DNA of 64,000 nt from an uncultured bacterium (GCA_902777605.1 CACYUI010000005.1:1-64000); one strand, 5' to 3'. Numbered from the stretch's first letter, positions 45,116-55,068 are shown. A program made the numbers and translations. The notes: generated from the sequence alone by a model not told the origin.

Positions 45116-47010
45116 TATATTTCTCCAATAACTTTGCTAATAAGTTCTGATATTTCATTAATTTTTTGCTCTGCTCCCATGCAATATATATTAATTTTTT
45201 CAACAATTTTGGAAACTGAATCAACTGTAAAAGAATCAGTCATTTTCATCTCATAGTCCAAATCAATTCTCTCTGTTGTTGTTATAAAATCAAAAAGCTT
45301 ATTTTTCTTTGACAAATCGCCACTCATGGCAAGATATCCCGTTGTAAGTTTTTTTAAGCCTTTTAGAATATCCGTATTTATTGTTTTGTATCGTTTAAGG
45401 TCGTTGTTTATAGTTTTTACGGTACTCTTTAAGCCTTCCGTAAACATCAGTATTGGCTGCAAATTTTCCTTTGACTTAAAAAGATTATCCTTAATTTGCT
45501 CTTTGTTGTACTCAAATTCTATATTAATATCTCTGTTAATTATTTCATGGCAATCAACCAATGCCTCTTCTAGTGACATGTTCTTAAAACCGTTTATCTG
45601 TGCTCCGACAAGGGAAGTATTTATATATTCTGCATCAGGATAAAGTCTGGTATATTCTTCCAAAGGTTTTATGAAAGCTGCATAAACAGACTCTGTAGGA
45701 ATCATATCTCCATTTATACCTTTTACATAATATAGTGCTCCGTTAAGGTTCTTTAATCTGTCAAGAGCAGTATTTTTGCGGACTTCTGCATCAGGATGGT
45801 TGGAAAGAGCATTTGCAAATGCTTCAAAATCTTTTGCGGTAATTTCCCACTTATTTGTTTCTTTATTATATTTACATTCCAAGTCTTTGTAGGCGGAATC
45901 CTTACTGTAGCACTGTCCTTCTATATAAGCTAAATCCTGCCCGACAAGAATAATTTTTGAGCATCCCAAAATTCGGGCTGAATTTAGTGCTGTATATGAT
46001 ACAGTTCCCTTTGAAAGATATTCCGAATTATCAGTATTTGATATTTCCGACCAAAAATCATTTATTGGTAAATTATTGGAAATGTGAGTAAATACTTTTT
46101 TAAAATTAGCCTTGTATAAATTTGGATTAGAAAAAGGCTCTGTAATAAAATTAGTTTCCGATAAATCTATACCTTCTATTTGTTTATAAGAATCATAAGA
46201 TTCTATAATGCAGAGAAAATCAGGTTTTATACCGTGTGCGTCAATTGCTTTCATTGCCGTACCCACAACAAAAAGAACTATATTATCTCTATATTTTTTT
46301 ATTGTTTCTATATTTCTATCCAAAGTTGGCCCTGCAGAAACAACAACCGCGGTTTTACCTTGATAATAATTTTTTATTTCTGCAAGCGGAGTTTGTTTCA
46401 CAAGATAAGGAATATTTTTTATTGTCATTTTTAGCAACGGATAGAATTTTTCTTGAGTATACTTTAAATCCAAACTAAACATCCCGACAATCCTTTGAAG
46501 TTCCGATACAAGCTCATCAAATTTTGCGCCCGCAAGTTCTCTGTTTTCGAGAGTAGAAAGCAGCAATGGTGTGTTTTTTGTATTCGAAAACCTATGAATA
46601 TATTCAGATGTTGTTTCTAAATTATCAGAGATAAATACATTTTTTTTTGAAATATCATTTGAAAAATCTACAAGCATAAAAGCGGTTTTTAAAATATTCA
46701 AATCAGGCTCATATAAAATAACTGTACCCTTAGAATTCACTGATGCAACTTGAAACAAATATCCGAGTCCCAGCCCGTATACAAGATGAATGGCGTCAGG
46801 TCTGTTTTCCGCCATTGAAAAAATTTCTTTTGCTTCACCCAAAGGACTCTGTACATTATGTAAAGGTTTTCCTTTGTATATTAAATTATACGAACCGTTT
46901 TGTTGCACGAGCTGCGGAATTTCCATTGGAATATGCGCAAGCAAACGATTTGCAAGTTCAGAATTTTTTTCCCTTAATGCATTAAGATTTTTTTCTAAAA
47001 GATTACTCAT
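45115..47010 (-). CDS. Maf-family motility accessory factor (flagellin glycosyltransferase-like)
   Basis: 631 residues. The core (about 210-380) has the MptE-like/DUF115 signature: TAVVVSAGPTLDRNIETIKKY, KPDFLCIIESYD and KIILVGQDLAYIEGQCY. Maf proteins of this type transfer pseudaminic/legionaminic-acid sugars to flagellin. The flagellin gene lies 2.3 kb away. It overlaps rlmN by 8 nt and dtd by 1 nt. Confidence 0.88.
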   Translation of the reverse strand: MSNLLEKNLNALREKNSELANRLLAHIPMEIPQLVQQNGSYNLIYKGKPLHNVQSPLGEAKEIFSMAENRPDAIHLVYGLGLGYLFQVASVNSKGTVILYEPDLNILKTAFMLVDFSNDISKKNVFISDNLETTSEYIHRFSNTKNTPLLLSTLENRELAGAKFDELVSELQRIVGMFSLDLKYTQEKFYPLLKMTIKNIPYLVKQTPLAEIKNYYQGKTAVVVSAGPTLDRNIETIKKYRDNIVLFVVGTAMKAIDAHGIKPDFLCIIESYDSYKQIEGIDLSETNFITEPFSNPNLYKANFKKVFTHISNNLPINDFWSEISNTDNSEYLSKGTVSYTALNSARILGCSKIILVGQDLAYIEGQCYSKDSAYKDLECKYNKETNKWEITAKDFEAFANALSNHPDAEVRKNTALDRLKNLNGALYYVKGINGDMIPTESVYAAFIKPLEEYTRLYPDAEYINTSLVGAQINGFKNMSLEEALVDCHEIINRDINIEFEYNKEQIKDNLFKSKENLQPILMFTEGLKSTVKTINNDLKRYKTINTDILKGLKKLTTGYLAMSGDLSKKNKLFDFITTTERIDLDYEMKMTDSFTVDSVSKIVEKINIYCMGAEQKINEISELISKVIGEI

Positions 47011-48046
47011 TTACCCCTGCCTTTTTTCCTCGAAGTTGACCGCAAGCGGCATCAATATCAGCACCTCTTTCCAAGCGAACCGTAACTTTTTTCCCTGAAT
47101 GTTCAAGCAGATACTTAAATTTCATAATATCGCTGCTTGAAGGTTTTTTATAATCGTTTTCCACTACAGAATTGTATGGTATAAGATTAATATTACATTT
47201 TAAATCTCTTAGGAGAATTGCGAGTTCCTTAGCGACAGCAATTGTATCATTGAATCCATGAATAAGAATATATTCTACGGTAACTCTTCTCCCTGTCTTT
47301 TCAACATAGTCTAAAAGCGCTTTTTTTACATCTTTAATATGATATTTGTTTTCAATAGGCATCAGGGAACTTCTTAGTTCGTGATTTGGAGCATGAAGAG
47401 ATATTGCAAGTGTTGATTGCAAATCCATAGATGCTAATCTTTCTATCCCCGGAATAATACCGCTTGTCGAAATCGTAATCCTTCTTGCACCAATTTGAAA
47501 ATCGTTATTAAAAATATCAAGAGCCTTCAGAACATTATCAAGGTTCAAAAGTGGTTCGCCTTGTCCCATAAATACAATATTTGTAACTTTTAGCCCTGTA
47601 TCTCTTTGTATAGTCAGAACTTGCTCTATAATTTCTTTATAATCAAGATTTCTTTTAAAACCGCCTTTTCCTGTTGCACAAAAAGAGCAATTGACTGCGC
47701 ATCCGACTTGAGAGCTTACGCAAGCAGTTAAATTTGCACGATTATCAAATCTCATCAAAACAGTTTCAACGCATTCTCCATCAGGATACTCAACAAGATA
47801 TTTGATTGTTCCGTCTTTACTTACTTGTTTAACTTTAATCTTTGTATCTGTTACTGATGCAGTCTGTTTTAATTCTTCTCTAAAGTCTTTTGAAAGATTG
47901 GTCATTTCGTCAATTGAAGAAACAGATTTTGAATAAATCCAATTGTGAATTTGTTTGGCACGAAATTTAGTTGCCTTCATCTCTGTCATCAAATTTTCAA
48001 GTTCTTCAAGCGACATGCCGGAAAGTATAATCTTATCTTTCTCCAT
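47003..48046 (-). CDS. rlmN: 23S rRNA/tRNA adenine-C2 methyltransferase RlmN
   Basis: 347 residues. A radical-SAM enzyme. The cluster motif is CAVNCSFCATGKGGF, followed by GQGEPLLNLDNVLKAL and the C-terminal catalytic Cys in AACGQL. The frame opens at a TTG (48058), but the ATG at 48046 has GGGA at suitable spacing. It follows the ykgJ gene and overlaps maf. Confidence 0.96.
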   Translation of the reverse strand: MEKDKIILSGMSLEELENLMTEMKATKFRAKQIHNWIYSKSVSSIDEMTNLSKDFREELKQTASVTDTKIKVKQVSKDGTIKYLVEYPDGECVETVLMRFDNRANLTACVSSQVGCAVNCSFCATGKGGFKRNLDYKEIIEQVLTIQRDTGLKVTNIVFMGQGEPLLNLDNVLKALDIFNNDFQIGARRITISTSGIIPGIERLASMDLQSTLAISLHAPNHELRSSLMPIENKYHIKDVKKALLDYVEKTGRRVTVEYILIHGFNDTIAVAKELAILLRDLKCNINLIPYNSVVENDYKKPSSSDIMKFKYLLEHSGKKVTVRLERGADIDAACGQLRGKKAGVNE

Positions 48047-48059
48047 CTTTAATCCCAAT

Positions 48060-48872
48060 CTATCCCAATTTCTGTTTATAGAAATTAATTATATCCACTT
48101 TTGCTTTCAAAAGCATAGCGTGATGCGAAACAGAGTTTTTCCATTCATTAAAAGAGCATTCCTTCGGAAGAAGTTTCAAAGGATTATGCGGAAAATCCTT
48201 GCATATATCAGGTCTTTGTTCATATATTGAACATAAATTGCCATCCACCTTTGGACAGTGATAATAATAGATTTTATCATCCTGTACCAATATGTTTAAG
48301 AGCTCAAAATACTCTGGGTTTACGGATTTTGCAGCTTCCTCTGATGCTATCGGAACAAATACCGAAACAAAATCACTTGAATACTTATCCCCCCTCATCG
48401 CTCTTTGTTTAAGCTGTTCATAAGAGTATTCACTCACTGCAAGCTTACAGCATGCACCACACTTATTGCACTCATACTCGGATTTTTTATCCATGATTGC
48501 TTTATATTCAGCCTTAAGCTTTTGTCTGTAATCGCCTGTTAAGTATGTAAGAGCTTGCATTTGCCAATCTCTGAGTTTACACCCTGATGCCGGATATGGC
48601 GCAAAAATATCCTTTTTTTCTACATTACAGTTTTTATTAGAACAATTTGCACAAGCATTTTCCGGTTTTATTGTATCCAATTCTTTTCTGATACTTTCTG
48701 CTGCCTCTATAAAAATCTGCTCGTAATTATTCTTCAAGTCATTATATTGACCTTTTAAAGAATTATCTTTGGGAGTTTCTTTATGTATGCCGTTTATAAA
48801 CAAATTCTCTGAAGAACTTGCTTTTCCGCCGTTTCCACTACTCCCCATACTTGCAAAAAAATTATTACTCAT
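48060..48872 (-). CDS. YkgJ-family cysteine-cluster protein
   Basis: About 270 residues. The key motif YECNKCGACCKLAVSEYS and the later CPKVDGNLCSIYEQRPDICKDFP define the YkgJ (UPF0153) family, which binds a zinc or Fe-S site through a CxxCxxCC cluster. An N-terminal Ser/Gly-rich stretch precedes it. The start is uncertain: I use the ATG at 48872; a longer frame extends to 48908. It is the first gene of the run to rlmN. Confidence 0.85.
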   Translation of the reverse strand: MSNNFFASMGSSGNGGKASSSENLFINGIHKETPKDNSLKGQYNDLKNNYEQIFIEAAESIRKELDTIKPENACANCSNKNCNVEKKDIFAPYPASGCKLRDWQMQALTYLTGDYRQKLKAEYKAIMDKKSEYECNKCGACCKLAVSEYSYEQLKQRAMRGDKYSSDFVSVFVPIASEEAAKSVNPEYFELLNILVQDDKIYYYHCPKVDGNLCSIYEQRPDICKDFPHNPLKLLPKECSFNEWKNSVSHHAMLLKAKVDIINFYKQKLG

Positions 48873-48955
48873 ACTTTTGATGATATCATAAATCCCCCTT
48901 AACGGCAATGTAATTTAACGGTTTATCGCCAAAAATAAAAGCACGGAGGGTATTT

Positions 48956-49372
48956 ATGACTATAAAATTACAAATTTACAAATGTGAAATCTGCGGAAAC
49001 ATTGTACAAATTTTACATGAAGGTGACGGAAATTTGGTTTGCTGCGGTCAGGAAATGAAACAATTAAAAATTCAGTACGATACAAATCAGTTAGGAGAAA
49101 AGCACACTCCTAAAATAGAATTTAAAGAAAACAAAAAATTTGTTAATGTAATCGGCCACCCTATGTCAGATGAGCATTATATAGAGTTTATTGAAACAAT
49201 AAAGTCTGACAAAAGTGAATTGCATCTGAAATTTTTCAAGCCTAATGATGTTCCCCAAATGAACATTTCATTCATGGGAGATGAAATTTCTTCTGTTGAA
49301 TACTGCAATATTCATAACCTTTGGGGTGATAACAGAATGTTAACAAACGAAACAGGTGATTATTCTATATAG
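48956..49372 (+). CDS. dfx: Superoxide reductase (desulfoferrodoxin)
   Basis: 138 residues. An N-terminal desulforedoxin-like Cys site (YKCEICG, CCGQEMK) is followed by the SOR domain. The Fe ligands are visible as EKHTPK, GHPMSDEHYIEF and EYCNIHNLWG (Glu-Lys-His, two His, Cys, His). It reduces superoxide to H2O2 without making O2, typical of anaerobes. CGGAGGG precedes the ATG. Ferritin follows 14 nt downstream. Confidence 0.95.
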   Translation: MTIKLQIYKCEICGNIVQILHEGDGNLVCCGQEMKQLKIQYDTNQLGEKHTPKIEFKENKKFVNVIGHPMSDEHYIEFIETIKSDKSELHLKFFKPNDVPQMNISFMGDEISSVEYCNIHNLWGDNRMLTNETGDYSI

Positions 49373-49386
49373 AAAGGAATTTTAAT

Positions 49387-49878
49387 ATGGTAAGTGAAAA
49401 AATAAATTCAATCATAAATGAACAAATTAACAAAGAATTTTATTCGGGCTATCTGTATCTGTCAATGTCGGCACACTTGAGAGAAATCGGACTATTCGGA
49501 TTTTCTTCCTGGACAAAACTTCAAGCTAAAGAAGAAGTTGAACACGGATTAAAGTTGTTAGATTATCTGCTCGAGAGAGATAGTTTTGTAACTTTAAAAC
49601 AAATTGAAACACCGAATTTTGAATTCAACGGCGTATTATCAATTTTTAACACAATTTATGAGCATGAAAAAAGCATTACACAATCTGTCATGGAAATTGC
49701 AAAATTAGCAGAAGAAGAGTGTGACAGAACAACTCTAACATTCATTGATTGGTTCATAGAAGAACAAGTTCAGGAAGAAGAAATGGTAAAAAATATCATC
49801 AAGCGCTTACAAATGTTTGGAGAAGACTGCACATCACTGTTTCTTATGGATAATGAACTTGCAAAAAGAGCAGAATAA
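49387..49878 (+). CDS. ftn: Ferritin
   Basis: 163 residues, four-helix bundle. It oxidises and stores iron. E17 (NKEFYSGYLYLSM), the E-E-V-E-H motif near 49-53, and later Glu/Gln residues (EEQVQEEEM) form the ferroxidase site. GAAAGGA precedes the ATG. It lies 14 nt after the superoxide reductase, so the two may form an oxidative-stress and iron-handling pair. A hairpin with a T-run follows. Confidence 0.95.
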   Translation: MVSEKINSIINEQINKEFYSGYLYLSMSAHLREIGLFGFSSWTKLQAKEEVEHGLKLLDYLLERDSFVTLKQIETPNFEFNGVLSIFNTIYEHEKSITQSVMEIAKLAEEECDRTTLTFIDWFIEEQVQEEEMVKNIIKRLQMFGEDCTSLFLMDNELAKRAE

Positions 49879-49884
49879 TATAAT

Positions 49885-49918
49885 AAAAAGAACCTCCTTT
49901 ATTGGGAGGTTTCTTTTT
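49885..49918. terminator. Terminator after ferritin, overlapping the waaA end
   Basis: Stem AAAAAGAACCTCC/GGAGGTTTCTTTTT with one bulged base. The convergent waaA gene ends inside the loop (stop at 49899-49901), so the hairpin overlaps the last codons of waaA. Confidence 0.85.
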
Positions 49919-51152
49919 GAAGTTCTTTTCTTATTACATTAATTACAAATTGCAAAGCCCCTTGCTGTGCCTTAAAAACTTTTTCCCCCTCTTTTGCCGT
50001 TCTGTCATAAAAATCTCTGTCACTGAGAAGTTCGTCAGCTATCCGCTCAAATTCGGCTTGATTTTTCACTACAAAACCTGCATGGGCATTTTTGATAATT
50101 GCATATATATCTTTAAAATTATGTATTGATGGCCCGGAAATAACAGGTTTGCCAAATATTATTGATTCCAGAGGATTGTGTCCGCCTGTTTTATTGAAGC
50201 TTCCCCCTATAAAAGATACATAAGAATAAGAGAACATTTTTCCCAATTCTCCCATTGTATCCAAAATCATTATATCTATATTTTCAAAGCTTGAAACACC
50301 ATTCGAACGAAAATCATAGGTATATCCGCTTTCCCCTGCAATTAGTTCCACCTCGTCTTTTCTTGTCAAATGTCTGGGCGCTATTATTAACTTTAAGTCT
50401 TTATGCTTTTCTTTTAAATTTTTATATGTATTAATAACTATCTCATCTTCTCCTGAGTGAGTTGATGCAGCAAGAAGAATTCTTCCATGTTTTTCGATAT
50501 TAAAATCAACTATCGGAGCTGTTATATCAAACTTTAAATTATTCATTCTTTTGGTTGTATCAGGATTTGTACCGAGGCTCAAAAACTTATTTAAGTCTTC
50601 CGTACTTTGTGTAAATATTCCGCTATAGTTATTTAAAAGCGGTTTAAAAAAGAATTTGAGTTTTTTGTATGAGCCGTATGTTCTATCAGAAATTCTGCCG
50701 TTTATAATAAAAAGTCTAACTCCTTTTTGTTTACAAATGTGCCCAAAATTAGGCCAAATTTCCGTTTCTGCCATAAAAATCATATCGGGCTTAATTTTGT
50801 CTAAAAAGCGCTCAACACAACTAGGAGTATCAAAAGGAAAATATGTAACCAAATCAGCAGCATCACCGAGTTTTTTTAGCGCAATTTCCTGACCGGTATT
50901 TGTACCTGTTGTAACTACTATTTTTACATTAGGAAAAGTTGTTCTTGCGGTTTTTATCAACTTTTCTATTGCATTAATTTCTCCGACAGAAACTCCATGG
51001 AACATAATAACTTTTGAACCCGAAAAATCAGGTGTTTCAAACTTACCGCATTTGCGATTAATTGAATCATCAGAGTAACCGCCGTTTTTGTGCAATAAAA
51101 TTAACAGCGGATAAATTAATCTGAAACAAACTTCGCTAAAAAAACCTATCAA
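49899..51152 (-). CDS. waaA: Kdo transferase
   Basis: 417 residues, GT30/GT-B. It adds Kdo to lipid IVA at the inner membrane. VIMFHGVSVGEINAIEKLI, FFKPLLNNYSGIFTQS and the C-terminal YVSFIGGSFNKTGGHNPLE are the family signatures. Its N-terminus is a single membrane anchor. Its presence argues for a Gram-negative outer membrane. It follows the ArnT-like gene by 1 nt. Confidence 0.95.
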   Translation of the reverse strand: MIGFFSEVCFRLIYPLLILLHKNGGYSDDSINRKCGKFETPDFSGSKVIMFHGVSVGEINAIEKLIKTARTTFPNVKIVVTTGTNTGQEIALKKLGDAADLVTYFPFDTPSCVERFLDKIKPDMIFMAETEIWPNFGHICKQKGVRLFIINGRISDRTYGSYKKLKFFFKPLLNNYSGIFTQSTEDLNKFLSLGTNPDTTKRMNNLKFDITAPIVDFNIEKHGRILLAASTHSGEDEIVINTYKNLKEKHKDLKLIIAPRHLTRKDEVELIAGESGYTYDFRSNGVSSFENIDIMILDTMGELGKMFSYSYVSFIGGSFNKTGGHNPLESIIFGKPVISGPSIHNFKDIYAIIKNAHAGFVVKNQAEFERIADELLSDRDFYDRTAKEGEKVFKAQQGALQFVINVIRKELQKETSQ

Positions 51153-51153
51153 T

Positions 51154-52794
51154 TTAGTTTACTCCTTCCAAAAGGGCATACCTGCGTCCGCTATCTATTA
51201 TACTATATTTTAAGCCTTTTGCATCTTCAAGGTTCTTTTTCTTAATAATTACAAGATTATTCTCTTTTGCTAGTGCTTTCTCAAGTTCTTTCGGAGTATA
51301 ATCACCTCCGTACTCAACAGGTTCTGTGCCATAATAAATTAGAGAATACTTATGTGTAAATCTGTAACATGTCATTGTTTTGTTTGTTTCTTTAGCGTAC
51401 GAAGCAAACTTCATCAAATCATCCTGACCAAATTTATAATCTATTTTGAAGAATTTTTCCGTCCCAAATCCGCTTAAGCAAAGCATAAATATTACATAAG
51501 TGAAAAATACGCTTAAATATTTCTCTTTTTTTGTAAAAAATATTGATAAAGTACCGCACAAAAACAAAAGTGTTATACACAAGGGTTTTGCAATCGCAAT
51601 ATCCGCATTAAGTTCAGGGGGTAAGTAGAATTGAGTAAACATTGCGACTATAGATGCTAAAGTAAAAATCACGCCTATTAGATAAATTGTCGGATTTATT
51701 ACTCTTGAATATTCCCCTCTTTCAATATACCTTGTCCAAATATATCCGCCCAAACATGCTAAAGAACCGTAAATAGGAAGAATATATGTTACGAGTTTTG
51801 TCTTTGAAGATGAGAAAAACAGCAAAGTAAAGATTGCAATAATTCCGTTATAAACCATAAATCTCTGTGTGTCAGTCAGATTTTTAAATTTTAAATCTTT
51901 CTTCGTGATTTTTCTGATAAGAACCGCCAATGTCGATAAAATCCAAGGGAAGAAACCCCAAAGAATTGTTACAAAATAAAACCAAAACGGTTTTTGTCTG
52001 CCAAGTTCTTCTGAGCCTAAAAACCTTGCCACATGGTGCTTCATTACATATTCATTAAAAAATAACGGATCATGCATTTTTAGCATAACGACATGCCAAG
52101 GAATTGTTATCGCAAAAAACAGTATGAAACCTACTATAAAATATTGCGGTTTAAATATTTCTTTAAAATTCTTTGAAAAAATTGAGATGAAAAACATTGA
52201 GCCGAAAGGTATTACAAACCCCGGAATTCCCTTTGCCAAAACGGCAAGTCCTGAGAAAATATAAAACAACCACCAAAAATATTTTTTGTTTTTTTCTTCA
52301 CAAAAATTGGTTAGCATTCCAAAACAAAGAGAAAACCACACGCAAGCAGCAACGACAATATCAAGAATTGCAAATTTTGCAAGAATTAAAAATTCCAAAG
52401 ATGTTGCAAGAATAAGAGATGAAACGACTCCGTAACTTTTGGATACTATTTTTTTCCCGACAAAATAAGTCAAAAAACAGCACAAAGTTCCGTATAAAGC
52501 GACAGGAAATCTTGCCGTGAATTCTGTTATTTTCCCAAAAAGCCCAAATGACAAGCACTCTCCCCAAAAATAAAGCGGAGGTTTTTCAAAGAAAAATTCC
52601 TTATTCAAATACAATGTCAAAAAGTCTTTTGAATTAAACATGTCTTTTGACATCGAAACATATCTTGATTCGTCAACATCCATAAGAGCATAAGCCCAAA
52701 TGTTATGAAAAAATATAAAATAAAATAAAATACAAAGTCCCAAAAAGGTAAACACATCAGAGTGTTTTATAATAAAATTCTTAATACCGCTCAT
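51154..52794 (-). CDS. ArnT/PMT-family glycosyltransferase
   Basis: 546 residues with about twelve membrane segments. The N-terminal DVDESRYVSMSKDMF (metal-binding D-E-x-R/Y) and FFFEKPPLYFW match the GT83 (ArnT) branch of the GT-C superfamily. ArnT transfers L-Ara4N from a lipid carrier to lipid A, but the sugar used here cannot be told. The link with waaA (1 nt apart) supports a lipid A role. Confidence 0.85.
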   Translation of the reverse strand: MSGIKNFIIKHSDVFTFLGLCILFYFIFFHNIWAYALMDVDESRYVSMSKDMFNSKDFLTLYLNKEFFFEKPPLYFWGECLSFGLFGKITEFTARFPVALYGTLCCFLTYFVGKKIVSKSYGVVSSLILATSLEFLILAKFAILDIVVAACVWFSLCFGMLTNFCEEKNKKYFWWLFYIFSGLAVLAKGIPGFVIPFGSMFFISIFSKNFKEIFKPQYFIVGFILFFAITIPWHVVMLKMHDPLFFNEYVMKHHVARFLGSEELGRQKPFWFYFVTILWGFFPWILSTLAVLIRKITKKDLKFKNLTDTQRFMVYNGIIAIFTLLFFSSSKTKLVTYILPIYGSLACLGGYIWTRYIERGEYSRVINPTIYLIGVIFTLASIVAMFTQFYLPPELNADIAIAKPLCITLLFLCGTLSIFFTKKEKYLSVFFTYVIFMLCLSGFGTEKFFKIDYKFGQDDLMKFASYAKETNKTMTCYRFTHKYSLIYYGTEPVEYGGDYTPKELEKALAKENNLVIIKKKNLEDAKGLKYSIIDSGRRYALLEGVN

Positions 52795-52846
52795 AAATAC
52801 TCCCTTTTATAATTAGAGAATATCATGAAATATTATTTATTTAAAC

Positions 52847-52875
52847 AAAAAGCTTGGATATTATCCAAGCTTTTT
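52847..52875 (-). terminator. Terminator upstream of the ArnT-like gene
   Basis: 14-bp perfect stem (AAAAAGCTTGGATA and its complement) with T-runs on both strands, between the 52.9 kb gene end and the ArnT start. It ends the S-F-K-G protein transcript. Confidence 0.88.
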
Positions 52876-52897
52876 ACTATATTCACACATTAGGATT

Positions 52898-54949
52898 TTA
52901 TGCTGCTTTTGTATTTTCTTCCTCTTTTTCTTCCATTTCTTTTATTATTTCTGTTTCTTTGGCTTTTCTTGCATTTAACCTGTCTCCGAGCCAGTTTGCA
53001 ATCGGAGTGATGATAACCGGAGTTGCATATCTGTAGATGAGAGTGAATGTTGCAAGGCTTGCAAGAATTCTAACACCCTTGAGGCTCTTACCAAGATCTT
53101 TTGACATTCCTTTAACAGCTTTTCCTTCATAGTCTGCAAGAGCTTTCTTCTGTTCTTGAAGTCCTGAATATCTGTATTCTTTATTTTTTGTCCAGCCTTT
53201 TATTAAGCTGTCAACTGTGTATGCTGCAATTGTCGGAATGAAGAAGCATAGTATCTGGTTGATAGCAAGAGTTCTTCTTCTTTCTACATCCAAGTCTTTG
53301 TTTGTTAATGTTCTTTCTACATAAACACTACTTGTAATCAACGAACCAAGAGTTGCCATATGCTGAGTAATATTTCCCGGAAGGCTTGCAAGTTTTTCTG
53401 ATAATTTTGCAATTCCCTCATTTTCCAATAACGGTTTTCCGTACCATTCACCAAATTTTCTTACAAACCAAGAAGCTTTCTTGCCGTCACCTTTTCCTTT
53501 AAAGTTTACATCTTTAGCCTTATCTGAATTCAATTTGTTTTGTTCAATCGGTTTTTGTTCTGTTTGTACTGCAGGTTCTGATTTTTTGTTCTTTTTGGTT
53601 TTTTCAATATGGAATACTGAGCGTAAAATCCAAGGGATAAGCGCAATTGTAGTTGCTGCAATCGGTATTCTGAATGCCAGATCAGGAAGCCATGTCAAAA
53701 GTTTTGTATGACCTTCGTTTCTTGCTTCAGCCTCTACCATTTTATTGGTAATTTCTGTACCCAGTCCGCCATTTACGCCGTTTTTCTGATAAGTAGTGAA
53801 TTTATAAACCTGATCTTTCTTATCAAATCTCTTTTTACCTGTAATACGAGGTCTGTAATCTGCAGTTTCCAAAGGAGATGATACAAATACATTGTCTAAA
53901 TCAAGTTTCCACTCTTTGCCTTTAATATCTTTCCATTGACGGAAATCTTTTACATTACTATTCTTATCGTATACTGACTTAATATCTAATCTTCCCCACG
54001 CATTTCCTTCAGAATCTTTTATTAAATCTGCTAAATATTCTTTATCCAAATCTCTCAAAAGAATTTGAGCGGTATTAATTCCTTCTTCATCAACTACTAT
54101 ACCTAAATTGTTCATATCTACGGCATCATATAATTTTCTGCCGTCTTTTAATGTTACATCATTAAATGATTTACCTTTTTGTGCTGCCCAATCTACATCA
54201 GCCTTTAATATCTTACTGAATGTAACTTCTGAAACTTTAGATAGTGATCTGAATTTTGGTAACTTTTCAACATCCTTAATTTCTGTTGAGAATTTATTAC
54301 CTGTTTTATCGAGCCATTCTTTAACTTCTTTTCTCTTGCCTGTAGTTTTATCAACAATTGATTCAAGATTCAACTGCGGATACAATCTTTCAAGAGCTTC
54401 CTTCTTCAAATCTTTTAACATAACCTTCATAACATGGTTTGCACCTGCTTTAAAAGGTGTTGTTAAAATAATTGTTGATATCAAACCTACTATACCTGAT
54501 GCAATAGAGTGAGATGCTGCATAAGTATTATCCTGTTTACTCTTTCCGCTTGGAAGTGCCAAAATTGTAGCCGGTCTTAAACCTATACAAATAATTGCCG
54601 CCATTGCAGCTTGTATTACGGTTTCGTATTCAGCTATGTCCAAAATCTTATTAAAAAGAGGACTATTTAATAATTTGTCCCCTTTCTTAACCTCGGGTTG
54701 GGCATCCTTCGCAATCTCTCCAACCTTTCTATTTAACTGTTTAATAACTTTTTTACCATTTTTAATCGCCTCTCCTTTGCCTTTGAACGACACAGGATTG
54801 CTCATAAAATCTGTTTCAGCCGACAATTTCGGCATCAATAATTGCTCTGAGTAGTTTTTTAATCTAAAGTCCCTAGAAGACACATGGTTGGTTGATTGAC
54901 GATACTGTACTAAAGAATTTAGATTTTGCGTTGTATGAATGTTCATCAT
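52898..54949 (-). CDS. Large membrane protein with S-F-K-G and N-F-K-G motifs
   Basis: 683 residues. The N-terminal region (about 45-60) contains MSNPVSFKGKGEAIKNG, and an internal site (near 490) has VNFKGKGDGKK. Membrane segments occur at about 110-130, 150-175, 430-450, 545-575 and 620-650. The C-terminus is Lys/Glu-rich. It is a likely paralogue of the protein at 43.0 kb. Function is unknown. The start is uncertain; I use the ATG at 54949 after GGAAAC. Confidence 0.65.
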   Translation of the reverse strand: MMNIHTTQNLNSLVQYRQSTNHVSSRDFRLKNYSEQLLMPKLSAETDFMSNPVSFKGKGEAIKNGKKVIKQLNRKVGEIAKDAQPEVKKGDKLLNSPLFNKILDIAEYETVIQAAMAAIICIGLRPATILALPSGKSKQDNTYAASHSIASGIVGLISTIILTTPFKAGANHVMKVMLKDLKKEALERLYPQLNLESIVDKTTGKRKEVKEWLDKTGNKFSTEIKDVEKLPKFRSLSKVSEVTFSKILKADVDWAAQKGKSFNDVTLKDGRKLYDAVDMNNLGIVVDEEGINTAQILLRDLDKEYLADLIKDSEGNAWGRLDIKSVYDKNSNVKDFRQWKDIKGKEWKLDLDNVFVSSPLETADYRPRITGKKRFDKKDQVYKFTTYQKNGVNGGLGTEITNKMVEAEARNEGHTKLLTWLPDLAFRIPIAATTIALIPWILRSVFHIEKTKKNKKSEPAVQTEQKPIEQNKLNSDKAKDVNFKGKGDGKKASWFVRKFGEWYGKPLLENEGIAKLSEKLASLPGNITQHMATLGSLITSSVYVERTLTNKDLDVERRRTLAINQILCFFIPTIAAYTVDSLIKGWTKNKEYRYSGLQEQKKALADYEGKAVKGMSKDLGKSLKGVRILASLATFTLIYRYATPVIITPIANWLGDRLNARKAKETEIIKEMEEKEEENTKAA

Positions 54950-55005
54950 AGTTTCCAATCTAATTTATGTCTACACATGTATCATAAAACAAAGCAAAAA
55001 TTTTT

Positions 55006-55034
55006 TTGCTAGTTTATTAAAAATTTGTTACAAT
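55006..55034 (+). promoter_or_regulatory. Promoter of the exported protein gene
   Basis: TTGCTA (55006-55011) and TACAAT (55029-55034) are exactly 17 nt apart, about 35 nt upstream of the ATG at 55069. Confidence 0.6.
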
Positions 55035-55068
55035 AGGGTGGTAAATAAGAATCTCAGAGTATTTTAAT

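Noticed and set aside
48956-49372. Rubredoxin or plain desulforedoxin
   Set aside because: The SOR Fe ligands (several His plus Cys) are clear in the C-terminal domain.
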